Positions 16,838-25,487 are shown, numbered from the stretch's first letter. The stretch is 64,000 nt of DNA from Sinomonas cellulolyticus (GCF_014656475.1 NZ_BNCM01000006.1:62001-126000); one strand, 5' to 3'. Program-made: numbers and translations. Notes: a model not told the origin generated them from the sequence alone.

Positions 16838-16852
16838 ATAGATGGTATCTAT
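16838..16852. promoter_or_regulatory. LysR recognition site
   Basis: ATAGAT-GGT-ATCTAT is a perfect dyad with the T-N11-A pattern. A further ATCTATT half-site lies at about 16869. Relative to the promoter proposed below, these fall near -65 and -42, the usual LysR geometry. Confidence 0.75.
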
Positions 16853-16873
16853 GTGGGCCGCGGGAAAAATCTA

Positions 16874-16903
16874 TTCGACTGCATCCGGGCCCCTCCCTAG
16901 CAT
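16874..16903 (+). promoter_or_regulatory. Candidate promoter of the lig operon
   Basis: TTCGAC, 18 bases, TAGCAT. The weak -35 suits an activator-dependent promoter. The predicted start is near 16910, about 34 bases before ligJ. Confidence 0.45.
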
Positions 16904-16943
16904 TGAGATATACCCAGCCTCAACGTGACAAGGACGACACTCG

Positions 16944-17972
16944 GTGATCATCGACATCCACGGCCACTACACGACGGCGCCGGCCCAGCTCGGTGCTTGG
17001 CGCGATCAGCAGATCGCCTTCACCGAGGGCAAGGGTGAAGCCCCTGATCCGGCGGCGCTGAAGATCTCCGACGATGACATCCGCGAGACCATCGAGGCCA
17101 ACCAGCTCAAGCTCATGAACGAGCGCGGCAGCGACCTCACGGTCTTCAGCCCGCGCGCCTCCTTCATGGCCCACCACATCGGCGACCTCGAGGTCAGCAA
17201 GACGTGGGCCCGCATCTGCAACGACCTGGCCGCACGGGTCAGCGAGCTCTTCCCCGACCGCTTCCTCATGGGCGCCATGCTGCCCCAGTCCCCGGGCGAG
17301 GACCCGGCCACCACGGTTGAGGAGCTGACCCGCGCCGTCGAGGAGCTCGGCGCCGTCGCCGTCAACCTCAACCCCGATCCCTCCGGCGGCAAGTGGACCG
17401 CCCCGGCACTGACCGACCGCTCCTGGTACCCGGTGTACGAGAAGCTCGTTGAGTACGAGATCCCCGCGATGGTCCACGTGAGCACCTCGTGCAAGCCCGT
17501 CTTCCACACCACCGGCGACCACTACCTCAACGCCGACACCACGGCCTTCATGCAGCTGCTCAAGGGCGACCTCTTCCGCGACTTCCCCGACCTCAAGCTC
17601 GTCATCCCGCACGGCGGCGGTGCGGTGCCCTACCACTGGGGCCGTTTCCGGGGCCTCGCGATGGCCCTGGGCAAGCCGGAGCTCGAGGAGCACCTGCTCG
17701 GCAACGTCTTCTTCGACACGTGCGTCTACCACCAGCCGGGCATCGACCTCCTCACCAAGGTCGTCCCGACGGACAACATCCTCTTCGCGAGCGAGATGAT
17801 CGGCGCCGTCCGCGACATCGACCCGCGCACGGGCCACTACTTCGACGATACGAAGCGCTACGTCGACGCCACCGAGAACCTGACCGACGCGCAGCGCGCG
17901 CAGGTCTTCGAAGCCAATGCCCGCCGCGTGTACCCGCGCCTTGACCGCGCCCTGACCGCGCGCGGGCTGTGA
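16944..17972 (+). CDS. ligJ: 4-oxalomesaconate hydratase (amidohydrolase family)
   Basis: A 342-residue metal-dependent amidohydrolase-fold enzyme, expected to hydrate 4-oxalomesaconate to 4-carboxy-4-hydroxy-2-oxoadipate in protocatechuate 4,5-cleavage. Visible metal-ligand motifs are [11 protein letters not shown] (H6, H8), PAMVHVSTS and [16 protein letters not shown] near residue 225. A LigJ-like active-site region ([15 protein letters not shown]) is near the C-terminus. GTG start with AAGGA upstream. First gene of the operon and divergent from the LysR regulator. Assignment rests on length (LigJ about 340) and on the company of ligK, ligI, ligAB and ligC. Confidence 0.88.
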   Translation: MIIDIHGHYTTAPAQLGAWRDQQIAFTEGKGEAPDPAALKISDDDIRETIEANQLKLMNERGSDLTVFSPRASFMAHHIGDLEVSKTWARICNDLAARVSELFPDRFLMGAMLPQSPGEDPATTVEELTRAVEELGAVAVNLNPDPSGGKWTAPALTDRSWYPVYEKLVEYEIPAMVHVSTSCKPVFHTTGDHYLNADTTAFMQLLKGDLFRDFPDLKLVIPHGGGAVPYHWGRFRGLAMALGKPELEEHLLGNVFFDTCVYHQPGIDLLTKVVPTDNILFASEMIGAVRDIDPRTGHYFDDTKRYVDATENLTDAQRAQVFEANARRVYPRLDRALTARGL

Positions 17973-17986
17973 ACAGGAGGAATCCC

Positions 17987-18679
17987 TTGCGACTGAACAA
18001 CCTCGGCATCATCCGCACCAACATCGAGCGCCCAGACCCGAAGGACGTGGCCCGCCTCTCGCAGTTCGGCGTCGCCACGATCCATGAGGCGATGGGCCGC
18101 GTCGGGCTCCTGCGCCCCTACATCCGCCCCGCCTACACGGGCGCGAAGCTCTGCGGCCCGGCCGTGACCGTGCTGCTGCAGCCGGGCGACAACTGGATGT
18201 TCCACGCCGCGGCCGAGCAGGTACAGGAGGGCGACGTACTCGTCGCCGGCTGCACCACGGAGAGCGAGGACGGCTTCTTCGGAGAGCTGCTCGCCACGTC
18301 GCTGACCGCCCGCGGCTGCAAGGGCCTGGTGATCGACGGCGGCGTGCGCGACGTGGCCGACCTCGAGAAGATGGACTTCCCGGTCTTCTCCCGCGCCATC
18401 AACGCCAAGGGCACCGTCAAGGCCACGCTCGGCTCCGTGAACGTCCCGGTCGTCGTGGCCAACGCGCTCGTCAACCCCGGTGACGTTGTCGTCGCCGACG
18501 TCGACGGCGTCGTCGTGGTGCCCCGCGAGCTCGCCGGCGCGGTCGCCGACGCGAGCCAGAAGCGTGAGGACAACGAGGAGTCGAAGCGGCAGAAGTTCCG
18601 CGAGGGCGTCCTCGGCCTCGACCTCTACGGCATGCGCGAGCCGCTTGCCGCCGCCGGCCTGACGTACGTGGAGGAGTGA
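17987..18679 (+). CDS. ligK: 4-carboxy-4-hydroxy-2-oxoadipate aldolase/oxaloacetate decarboxylase
   Basis: A 230-residue class II pyruvate aldolase of the RraA fold, cleaving 4-carboxy-4-hydroxy-2-oxoadipate to pyruvate and oxaloacetate and decarboxylating the latter. The signature region is [17 protein letters not shown] (arginine and aspartate for substrate and metal) followed by [12 protein letters not shown]; the LigK C-terminal segment with ELxxREDNEExKR-type charge is present. The start is set at TTG 17987 because AGGAGG lies exactly six bases upstream; an in-frame GTG at 17969 overlapping the ligJ stop lacks such a site. Confidence 0.9.
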   Translation: MRLNNLGIIRTNIERPDPKDVARLSQFGVATIHEAMGRVGLLRPYIRPAYTGAKLCGPAVTVLLQPGDNWMFHAAAEQVQEGDVLVAGCTTESEDGFFGELLATSLTARGCKGLVIDGGVRDVADLEKMDFPVFSRAINAKGTVKATLGSVNVPVVVANALVNPGDVVVADVDGVVVVPRELAGAVADASQKREDNEESKRQKFREGVLGLDLYGMREPLAAAGLTYVEE

Positions 18680-18681
18680 CC

Positions 18682-19617
18682 ATGGCACACGGAGACACCA
18701 CCGGCGGCTTCGAGAAGACCCCCGGCTGGCTGGACTGGTACGACGGCCCCACCAAGCCCACGTTCCAGCTGCCGCCCGGGGCGGTCGACGCCCACTGCCA
18801 CGTGTTCGGCCCCGGCGCCGAATTCCCCTACGCACCGGAGCGCAAGTACACCCCGTGCGACGCCTCGGCGGAGCAGCTCTTCGCCCTGCGCGACCACCTC
18901 GGCTTCGAGCGCAACGTGATCGTCCAGGCGACCTGCCACGGCGCGGACAACCGCGCGCTCGTGGACGCGCTGCGCCGCAGCCAGGGCCGTGCCCGCGGCG
19001 TCGCGACCGTCCGCCGCGACGTCACGGACGAGCAGCTCGCCGAGCTGCATGAGGCCGGCGTCCGCGGCGTCCGCTTCAACTTCGTCAAGCGCCTCGTCGA
19101 CCGGGTCCCCACCGACTCCCTCGAGGAGATCGTCGCCAAGATCGCCCCTCTGGGCTGGCACGTCGTGATCTACTTCGAGGCCGCGGACCTGCCGGACCTC
19201 TACGACTTCTTCTCGAGCATCCCGACCGACGTCGTGGTGGACCACATGGGCCGCCCCGACGTGACGAAAGACCCTGACGGCCCCGAGTTCGAGCTCTTCC
19301 TGCGCTTCATGCGCGAGAACCCGAACGTCTGGACCAAGGTCTCCTGCCCCGAACGGCTCAGCGTCACCGGGCCCCGCGCCCTGGACGGCGAGCAGCACGC
19401 CTACACGGACGTGGTCCCGTTCGCCCGTCGCGTGGTTGAGGAGTTCCCCGACCGCGTCCTGTGGGGTACCGACTGGCCCCACCCCAACCTCAAGGACCAC
19501 ATGCCCGACGACGGGCTCCTGGTCGACTATATCCCCCAGATTGCGACGACCGAGGACCTGCAGCAGCGGCTCCTCGTCGACAATCCCCAGCGCCTCTACT
19601 GGCCCGAAGGAGCATGA
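18682..19617 (+). CDS. ligI: 2-pyrone-4,6-dicarboxylate lactonase
   Basis: A 311-residue amidohydrolase-superfamily lactonase that hydrolyses 2-pyrone-4,6-dicarboxylate to 4-oxalomesaconate. Seen: GAVDAHCHVFGPGAEFPYAPERKY at residues 33-56, with the HxH metal-site histidines and the LigI-typical tail to the motif; VVVDHMGRPD in the middle; and WGTDWPHPN near residue 270 with the catalytic aspartate. The ATG at 18682 has GGAGGAG upstream and begins two bases after the ligK stop. Confidence 0.92.
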   Translation: MAHGDTTGGFEKTPGWLDWYDGPTKPTFQLPPGAVDAHCHVFGPGAEFPYAPERKYTPCDASAEQLFALRDHLGFERNVIVQATCHGADNRALVDALRRSQGRARGVATVRRDVTDEQLAELHEAGVRGVRFNFVKRLVDRVPTDSLEEIVAKIAPLGWHVVIYFEAADLPDLYDFFSSIPTDVVVDHMGRPDVTKDPDGPEFELFLRFMRENPNVWTKVSCPERLSVTGPRALDGEQHAYTDVVPFARRVVEEFPDRVLWGTDWPHPNLKDHMPDDGLLVDYIPQIATTEDLQQRLLVDNPQRLYWPEGA

Positions 19618-19618
19618 C

Positions 19619-21016
19619 ATGGCACTCGACAAGCCGTACAAGCAGGTTCCCGGCACGATCATCTTCGACGCCGAGATGGCCCGCAAGGGATACCATCTGA
19701 ACCAGTTCTCGATGTCGCTGATGAAGCCCGAGAACCGCGAGCGGTACCTCGCCGACCGCGAGGCGTACCTCGACGAGTGGCCCCTCTCGCCCAAGCAGCG
19801 CCAGGCTGTGCTCGACATGGACCTCAACGCCATGATGGCGGAGGGCGGCAACATCTACTTCCTGAGCAAGATCGGCGCCACCCACGGCCTGAGCTTCCAG
19901 CAGATGGCCGGCTCCATGACGGGCATGTCAGAGGCCGCCTACCGCGACATGATGATCGGCGGCGGCCGCCGCCCGGAGGGCAACCGCGCCAAGGACCTCG
20001 ACGGGTGGGTGCCGCCGGCGCCGCACGAGAAGTCCGAGACCATGCGCGAGAACGCCCCGGCGAAGTACACCTCGGCGCTGTTCACCTCCCACGTGCCGGC
20101 GATCGGCGCCGCGATGGACCTCGGCAAGACCCAGGAGCCGTACTGGAAGAAGGTCTTCGACGGCTACGAGTGGACCCGCAAGTGGGCCAAGGAGAACACG
20201 CCCGACGTCGTCATCCTCGTCTACAACGACCACGCGACCGCGTTCGACTCCTCGATCATCCCGACCTTCGTGCTCGGCACGGGCGTCGAGTACCCCGTGG
20301 CCGACGAGGGCTACGGCCCCCGCCCGGTCCCGGATGTGAAGGGCTACCCCGAGTTCGCCGCGCACATCGCGCAGTCCGTCATCCAGGACGACTTCGACCT
20401 CACCCTCGTCAACGAGATGGTCGTGGACCACGGCCTCACCGTGCCGCTCTCGCTCGTCTTCGGCGACGTCAAGGAATGGCCCTGCAAGGTCATCCCGCTG
20501 GCCGTCAACGTCGTGCAGTACCCGGTGCCCTCCGGCCGCCGCTGCTACGAGCTCGGCAAGGCCCTGCGCCGCGCCCTCGACAAGTGGGACGGCCCCGAGC
20601 TCAACGTGCAGATCTGGGGCACCGGCGGCATGAGCCACCAGCTCCAGGGCCCGCGCGCCGGCCTCATCAACGAGGAGTGGGACAACGCGTTCCTCGACCA
20701 CCTCATCGCCGATCCGCTGGGCCTGACCGAGTGGGACCACATGGAGTACGTCGACGAGGCGGGCTCCGAGGGCATCGAGCTCGTGGACTGGCTGATCGCC
20801 CGCGGCGCGATGGACGACCAGTTCGGCGGCCAGGCGCCCCGAGTCGACCACCGGTTCTACCACGTGCCGGCCTCCAACACGGCGGTCGGGCACCTCGTGA
20901 TCTCGAACCCGGTCGCACCGCACGTCGACTCCGCCGACGACACGGTCGTGGCCGAGCCCGCGGATCAGGCGCCGGCCCCCGAACCCGCGGAGACCGCGGC
21001 CGTTCCGAACGCCTGA
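19619..21016 (+). CDS. ligAB: Fused alpha-beta protocatechuate 4,5-dioxygenase
   Basis: Extradiol ring-cleavage enzyme opening protocatechuate between C4 and C5. Residues 1 to about 120 match the small alpha subunit LigA (PGTIIFDAEMARKGYHLN; LSFQQMAGSMTGMS), and residues about 148-430 match the catalytic beta subunit LigB. The expected iron ligands are visible as H158 (TSHVPAIG), H205 (YNDHATAF) and E387 (GIELVDW), with H340 (GMSHQLQG) at the catalytic base position. The order is alpha then beta, the reverse of the fused gallate dioxygenases GalA/DesB. An Ala/Pro/Glu-rich tail (430-465) is extra. GAAGGAG precedes the ATG, and the stop of ligI is one base upstream. Confidence 0.93.
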   Translation: MALDKPYKQVPGTIIFDAEMARKGYHLNQFSMSLMKPENRERYLADREAYLDEWPLSPKQRQAVLDMDLNAMMAEGGNIYFLSKIGATHGLSFQQMAGSMTGMSEAAYRDMMIGGGRRPEGNRAKDLDGWVPPAPHEKSETMRENAPAKYTSALFTSHVPAIGAAMDLGKTQEPYWKKVFDGYEWTRKWAKENTPDVVILVYNDHATAFDSSIIPTFVLGTGVEYPVADEGYGPRPVPDVKGYPEFAAHIAQSVIQDDFDLTLVNEMVVDHGLTVPLSLVFGDVKEWPCKVIPLAVNVVQYPVPSGRRCYELGKALRRALDKWDGPELNVQIWGTGGMSHQLQGPRAGLINEEWDNAFLDHLIADPLGLTEWDHMEYVDEAGSEGIELVDWLIARGAMDDQFGGQAPRVDHRFYHVPASNTAVGHLVISNPVAPHVDSADDTVVAEPADQAPAPEPAETAAVPNA

Positions 21017-21050
21017 CACCCTCATCCGGATCCGCGAAAAGGAGTAACGA

Positions 21051-22013
21051 ATGACCGACACAATCCGCGTCGCCGTCGTCGGTGCCAACGGCGCCTTCGG
21101 CATGAAGCACCTCGACGGACTGAAGAACATCGAGGACGCCGAAGTGACCGTCGTCAGCGCCACCTCGCAGGAGAAGGCGGACGGTGTGGCCGCGAAGTAC
21201 GGCGTGGCGAACGCCGTCGTCGGGCTTGACGCCGTGCTCGAGCGCGACGACGTCGACGCCGTGATCCTCGCGACCCCGACGGGCCTGCACGCGTCGCAGA
21301 CGCAGGCCGTGCTCAAGGCCGGCAAGCACGTCGAGGTCGAGATCCCGCTCGCCGACTCCCTCGCCGAGGCGGAGGCGACCCTCGCCGCTGCCGAGGCGGC
21401 AGAGGCTTCCGGCCGCGTCGCGATGGTGGGCCACACGCGCCGCTTCAACCCCTCGCACCAGTTCGTGCACAACCGGATCACCGCCGGCGAGTTCAACGTG
21501 CAGCAGATGGACGTCCAGACGTACTTCTTCCGCCGCACCAACACGAACGCCAAGGGCGAGCCCCGCTCGTGGACCGACCACCTGCTGTGGCACCACGCCG
21601 CCCACACGGTGGACCTGTTCGCCTACCAGGCCGGCAAGATCGTCCAGGCCAACGCCATCCAGGGCCCGATCAACCCCGATCTCGGCATCGCCATGGACAT
21701 GTCGATCCAGCTCAAGAGCGAGACCGGTGCCATCTGCACCCTGTCGCTGTCCTTCAACAACGACGGCCCGTTCGGCACCTTCTTCCGCTACATCGGCGAC
21801 ACCGCGACCTACATCGCGCGGTACGACGACCTGTACACCGGCAAGGACGAGCAGATCGACGTGTCGAAGGTGGCTGTGAGCATGAACGGCATCGAGCTGC
21901 AGGACCGTGAGTTCATCAGCGCGATCCGCGAGGGCCGCGAGCCGAACTCCTCGGTCCGCCAGGTCATCGACTGCTACCGCGTGCTCGGCGCGCTCGAGGA
22001 GCAGCTCGGATGA
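21051..22013 (+). CDS. ligC: 4-carboxy-2-hydroxymuconate-6-semialdehyde dehydrogenase
   Basis: A 320-residue Gfo/Idh/MocA-type dehydrogenase that oxidises the hemiacetal of the ring-cleavage product to 2-pyrone-4,6-dicarboxylate with NAD(P). The N-terminal Rossmann motif is VAVVGANGAFGMKHLDG (8-24), followed by VILATPTGLHASQ, and the central MVGHTRRFNPSHQ fits LigC rather than the sugar dehydrogenases of the family. Ribosome site AAAAGGAG eight bases before the ATG. The stop overlaps the next start by four bases. Confidence 0.9.
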   Translation: MTDTIRVAVVGANGAFGMKHLDGLKNIEDAEVTVVSATSQEKADGVAAKYGVANAVVGLDAVLERDDVDAVILATPTGLHASQTQAVLKAGKHVEVEIPLADSLAEAEATLAAAEAAEASGRVAMVGHTRRFNPSHQFVHNRITAGEFNVQQMDVQTYFFRRTNTNAKGEPRSWTDHLLWHHAAHTVDLFAYQAGKIVQANAIQGPINPDLGIAMDMSIQLKSETGAICTLSLSFNNDGPFGTFFRYIGDTATYIARYDDLYTGKDEQIDVSKVAVSMNGIELQDREFISAIREGREPNSSVRQVIDCYRVLGALEEQLG

Positions 22014-22990
22014 CGTTGGCCCTTCCGAGGATCGGCCTCGGCTGCATGTCGCTGAGCCACGCCTACGGCGTTCCGCCGACCGTCGAGGAGGGCCTGGCCT
22101 TCCTCCGCACGGCGCTCGACGAGGGCGTGAAGATGCTCGACACCGCCACGCTGTACGGGGGTGGCCGGAACGAGGAGCTCGTGGGCCAGGCGATCGCCGG
22201 GCGCCGCGACGAGGTGCTCCTCGCGAGCAAGTGCGGCATGGCGATCGTCGACGGGGTCAAGAGGATCGACGGGCGCCCCGAGACGCTGCGCGCGCAGGTG
22301 GACGCGTCGCTGGGGCGTCTCGGGGTCGACCACATCGACCTGTACTACCTGCACCGCTGGGACAAGCAGGTGCCGATCGGGGAGAGCGTCGGAGCGCTCG
22401 CAGAGATGGTGTCCGCCGGCAAGATCGGCGCGATCGGCCTGTCCGAGGTGTCGGTGCAGCGCCTGCGCGAGGCCCAGGCCGTCGCGCCGATCGCAGCGGT
22501 GCAGAACGAGTACTCGCTGTGGAGCCGCAATCCCGAGCTCGGCATGCTCGACGCGACCCGGGAGAGCGGCGTCGCACTGGTGGCGTTCTCGCCCCTCGCG
22601 CGGGGCTTCCTCAGCGACGGGTTCGCGGACCCGGACGAGTTCGCGCCGAAGGACATCCGCCGGAACATGCCGCGGTTCCAGCCGGAACACTGGCCGGCCA
22701 ACGCGTCCCTCCTGCCGCAGTGGCGCGCCCTTGCGGCCGAGGCTGGCTGCACCCCGGGCCAGCTCGCGCTTGCCTGGGTGCTCTCGCGCGGAGAGAACGT
22801 CGTGGCGATCCCGGGGACGACGCGGGTGGACCACTTCCGCGAGAACCAGGCCGCGGCGGACCTCACGGTCGACGCCGGTCTGCTCGCCCGCGCGGGCGAG
22901 CTCATCGGAACCTCGACCGTCTCGGGCCCGCGGTACGCCGAGGCTGCATCCCGCGAGGTCGACGCGGAGTCCTTCGAGGACGCCGCGTGA
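22010..22990 (+). CDS. Aldo/keto reductase of the protocatechuate operon
   Basis: A 326-residue (beta/alpha)8 oxidoreductase. The catalytic tetrad is complete: D44 and Y49 (MLDTATLYGGG), K74 (ASKCG) and H115 (YLHRWD). It is closest in look to the AKR13-type group (RIGLGCMSLSHAYG start, GFLS loop, ARGENVVAIPGTTR cofactor site). It overlaps ligC (ATGA) and the next gene (GTGA), so it is made with the pathway enzymes. No step of the known route needs an aldo/keto reductase. Reduction of an aromatic aldehyde feeding the route, or handling of a side product, is conceivable. Confidence 0.8.
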   Translation: MTLALPRIGLGCMSLSHAYGVPPTVEEGLAFLRTALDEGVKMLDTATLYGGGRNEELVGQAIAGRRDEVLLASKCGMAIVDGVKRIDGRPETLRAQVDASLGRLGVDHIDLYYLHRWDKQVPIGESVGALAEMVSAGKIGAIGLSEVSVQRLREAQAVAPIAAVQNEYSLWSRNPELGMLDATRESGVALVAFSPLARGFLSDGFADPDEFAPKDIRRNMPRFQPEHWPANASLLPQWRALAAEAGCTPGQLALAWVLSRGENVVAIPGTTRVDHFRENQAAADLTVDAGLLARAGELIGTSTVSGPRYAEAASREVDAESFEDAA

Positions 22991-23691
22991 AGGCGATCTC
23001 CTCGATGGCCACCCGCCACGTCCTGGCCGATCTGGGCTCGGCCGCCGTGGCGGCCGGCCTGCCCGAGGTGGAGCTGGAGTCGGTCGGCGGCGTGGACGCC
23101 GCCCAGCGGGTCGCGGACGGCGAGCAGCTCGACCTCGTGTTCCTCGCCCAGGATGCGCTCCAGCGGCTCGCCGACGCCGGGCACGTGGAGGCGGAGTCGC
23201 TGACGCCGCTCATGCTCTCCCAGGTCGCGGTGGCGGTTCCCTCGGGCTCCGACGAACCAGCCTCGCACGGGGGCGGCTACGCGTTCCCCGACGCCGCGGG
23301 CCTGCGCGCGGCCCTGCAGCAGGCCGGCCGGATTGGCTACTCGACCGGGCCCAGCGGCGTGGCGCTCGTGAAGATGATCGAGGGCTGGGGCCTGGGGGAG
23401 GAGCTCGGGGACCGCATGGTCCGCGCCCGCCCGGGCATCCCGGTGGCCCGCTCCCTCGCCGAGGGCGAGGTCGACCTCGGCTTCCAGCAGCTCAGCGAGC
23501 TCGTGGGGCAGACCGGTGTGCGCATCCTGGGGGTGCTGCCGCCTGACTCCGCGATCGACACCGTGTTCGGCGGCGCCGTCGCCACCGCGTCCAGCGACCC
23601 GGCAGCGGCGCGCGAGGTGCTGCGGTTCCTCGCCTCGGACGCGGCGGCCCCGATCCTGGCCGCGCACAGCTTCGCACCGGTCGCCTCGTAG
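22987..23691 (+). CDS. ModA-like substrate-binding-fold protein lacking a signal peptide
   Basis: A 234-residue protein of the periplasmic-binding-protein type II fold, related to molybdate-binding ModA. Seen: LDLVFLAQDALQRLADAG, LMLSQVAVAVPSGS, GRIGYSTGPSGVALVKMIEGWG and GEVDLGFQQLSELV. It starts MKAISSMATRHVLADLGSA with no hydrophobic leader or lipobox, so it should be cytoplasmic, and no ABC permease is nearby. GTG start overlaps the preceding stop. As the last gene of the operon it may bind an intermediate or sense it; an enzymatic role such as 4-oxalomesaconate tautomerisation, otherwise unfilled here, is a hypothesis only. Confidence 0.75.
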   Translation: MKAISSMATRHVLADLGSAAVAAGLPEVELESVGGVDAAQRVADGEQLDLVFLAQDALQRLADAGHVEAESLTPLMLSQVAVAVPSGSDEPASHGGGYAFPDAAGLRAALQQAGRIGYSTGPSGVALVKMIEGWGLGEELGDRMVRARPGIPVARSLAEGEVDLGFQQLSELVGQTGVRILGVLPPDSAIDTVFGGAVATASSDPAAAREVLRFLASDAAAPILAAHSFAPVAS

Positions 23692-23753
23692 CGCAGCCTC
23701 ACGGGGCAGCGTGGCAGCCTCAGCGTCGCAGCCTCATAGTGCGGCGTCCCGGT

Positions 23754-23789
23754 GCGCACGACGGCGGGTGCCCGCCCGCCGTCGTGCGC
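23754..23789. repeat. CGACGGCGGG-family inverted repeat
   Basis: A perfect 15-bp stem (GCGCACGACGGCGGG) and loop TGCCCG between the convergent lig operon and cation antiporter gene; stem core and loop are as at 6209. Confidence 0.75.
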
Positions 23790-23825
23790 GTGCGACGATG
23801 AGGTCTGCTCCAGCGCGGTGCACCC

Positions 23826-24893
23826 CTACGAGGACGAGGCGACGGCGAAGAGCCCTGCAACGCCGAGCAGGTAGAGGACGAGCACGATGAAGGAATCGGC
23901 GCCCATGCCCGCGATCCGGCGCTTGGGCCGGAAGATCAGGCTCATGGTGTAGACGAGGGTCAGCAGGATCGCCAGCGCTGTGAGGTAGATGTCCGTGTTG
24001 TGCGCCTGCGGCAGGACGGGCTTGCCGGAGATGAGCACTGCCACGAGGAAGAGCACGGGCAGGAAGGCGTTGCCGCCGAAGATGTCGCTGACGGCGAGCT
24101 TGTAGTCCCCCTGCTTCACGGAGGCCAGGCCGGTGGAGATCTCCGGCAGGGACGTGGCCACCGCGAGGAAGGTCGCCCCGAAGAGGACCCCCGAGAGGCC
24201 GATCTGACCGGCAATCGCGTCGCCGCTGCGCTCGAGCACGACGCCCGCGACGAGGGTGGCGACCGCGGCGATGAGGAAGATCAGTGCGGCGCGGCCGGTG
24301 CTGACTTTGGTGCCCTTGCTGCCGTCTCCCGGGTCCTTGCTGTGCCCCTGCGGCTTGGACTGGGCCCCGGGGGCATTGCCCTGCTCGTGCCATGGGAGCC
24401 CCTTCTGGCTGCGCTGGACGGCGAGGAGCCCCACGACCCACACGGCTGTGATGAGGAGGGCTGCGGGAGTCACGTGGAACGCGACGAGGCTCGAGGGCAT
24501 CTGGCTGCCGGCCACCGCGACTCCGAGCACGCCGACGACGGTCACCGCCTCGATCACGAGGGTCAAGGACGAGGCCCGGTACATCAGCGGGTCACCCCTG
24601 TGAGTGCCGAACGCATCGAGGACCACGAGAACCACCGTCTGGACGGCGATGCCGCCGAGGATGTTGCCCACCGCGACCCCGAGGTTGCCCGAGATCGCCG
24701 CGCTGACGGTGATGGCGATCTCGGGCAGGTTCGTGGCGAGTGCGAGCAGGATCAGGCCGCCCAAGGCGGAGCCCAGGTGCAGCCTCGCGTCCAGGACGTC
24801 GGTCTGCTTGGAGAGCTGGATGCCCGCGATCCAGACGACCGCGGCGGCAGCGACGAAGAGCAGAAGGAGTGCCCATAACGGCCAGGACGACAT
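23826..24893 (-). CDS. Calcium/cation antiporter (CaCA family)
   Basis: A 355-residue membrane protein with about ten helices and two inverted alpha repeats: ALATNLPEIAITVSAAISGN with GVAVGNILGG in the first half, and AVATSLPEISTGLASVKQGD with LAVSDIFGGN in the second. These carry the acidic ion-binding residues of Na+/Ca2+ and K+-dependent exchangers. A hydrophilic Gly/Lys-rich loop (about 172-198) joins the halves. The ATG at 24893 has GGAGGT upstream; longer in-frame extensions have none. The ion pair cannot be assigned. Confidence 0.85.
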   Translation of the reverse strand: MSSWPLWALLLLFVAAAAVVWIAGIQLSKQTDVLDARLHLGSALGGLILLALATNLPEIAITVSAAISGNLGVAVGNILGGIAVQTVVLVVLDAFGTHRGDPLMYRASSLTLVIEAVTVVGVLGVAVAGSQMPSSLVAFHVTPAALLITAVWVVGLLAVQRSQKGLPWHEQGNAPGAQSKPQGHSKDPGDGSKGTKVSTGRAALIFLIAAVATLVAGVVLERSGDAIAGQIGLSGVLFGATFLAVATSLPEISTGLASVKQGDYKLAVSDIFGGNAFLPVLFLVAVLISGKPVLPQAHNTDIYLTALAILLTLVYTMSLIFRPKRRIAGMGADSFIVLVLYLLGVAGLFAVASSS

Positions 24894-24966
24894 GCGGGAA
24901 CCTCCGTTTCCTCGGGGGCCCGGGTGGGATCGTCCGGGCCGGCTTCCGGGGTGCTCATTCCCGCCG

Positions 24967-25003
24967 TTTGCGCAAAGCAAACAATTGCGTCTATGCAAGC
25001 AAT
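24967..25003. promoter_or_regulatory. AT-rich palindrome and direct repeat upstream of the antiporter
   Basis: TTTGCGCAAA (24967-24976) is a perfect palindrome, followed by GCAAACAAT and GCAAGCAAT 18 bases apart. Conspicuous in this GC-rich DNA; a possible operator. Confidence 0.35.
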
Positions 25004-25070
25004 GTCCGAAGAAGGGGCTTAGAGCGGTGCAGTACCCTGCGCTCGACCCTTGCGGTCGAGGCTGGGCGCA

Positions 25071-25097
25071 TCTAAAATCTTGAATGAGATCTTTAGA
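25071..25097. promoter_or_regulatory. AT-rich dyad before the thioredoxin-like gene
   Basis: TCTAAAATCT and AGATCTTTAGA are near-complementary around TGAATG, ending 45 bases before the ATG. A candidate metal- or redox-sensor operator. Confidence 0.4.
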
Positions 25098-25142
25098 AGA
25101 GCGGAGGGCCCACGCCAGCCGCAGACGATCCGAGGCACTGAC

Positions 25143-25487
25143 ATGGTCTTCCCGCCGAGAATCGACATCCTCTACATCGAAGGCTGCCCGCATTGGCGCG
25201 AAGCCCTCGAGCTCACACGCTCGGCGGCCCGTCTGGCCGGCGCCGCCGAGGTGGACGTCATCGCCGTCGAGGTCAGCAGCCCCGAGCAGGCACTCCGGCT
25301 CGGCTTCGCCGGTTCGCCCACCATCCTCGTCGACGGGGTCGACCCCTTTGCCGGCGCCGCGACCGGGAACCTCGCCTGCCGGCTCTTCCGCACCCCGCAC
25401 GGACCGTCCGGGCTGCCGGACAGCGTGCAGCTGGCGCAGGCCATTCGCGCTGCCATGGCGGGACGGGCCGGCACCCCCACTGCCTGA
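25143..25487 (+). CDS. Small thioredoxin-like protein (GCPHW type)
   Basis: A 114-residue thioredoxin-fold protein: strand DILYIEGCPHWREA with a single cysteine C15 in place of CxxC, then LGFAGSPTILVDGVDPFAG containing the cis-proline (SP) loop, and ACRLFRTPHGPSGLPD with a second cysteine. Such proteins are often labelled thioredoxin-family or alkylmercury-lyase-like, but the MerB catalytic domain is absent. Divergent from the cation antiporter with a shared AT-rich spacer; a role in metal or redox handling is a guess. Confidence 0.65.
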   Translation: MVFPPRIDILYIEGCPHWREALELTRSAARLAGAAEVDVIAVEVSSPEQALRLGFAGSPTILVDGVDPFAGAATGNLACRLFRTPHGPSGLPDSVQLAQAIRAAMAGRAGTPTA

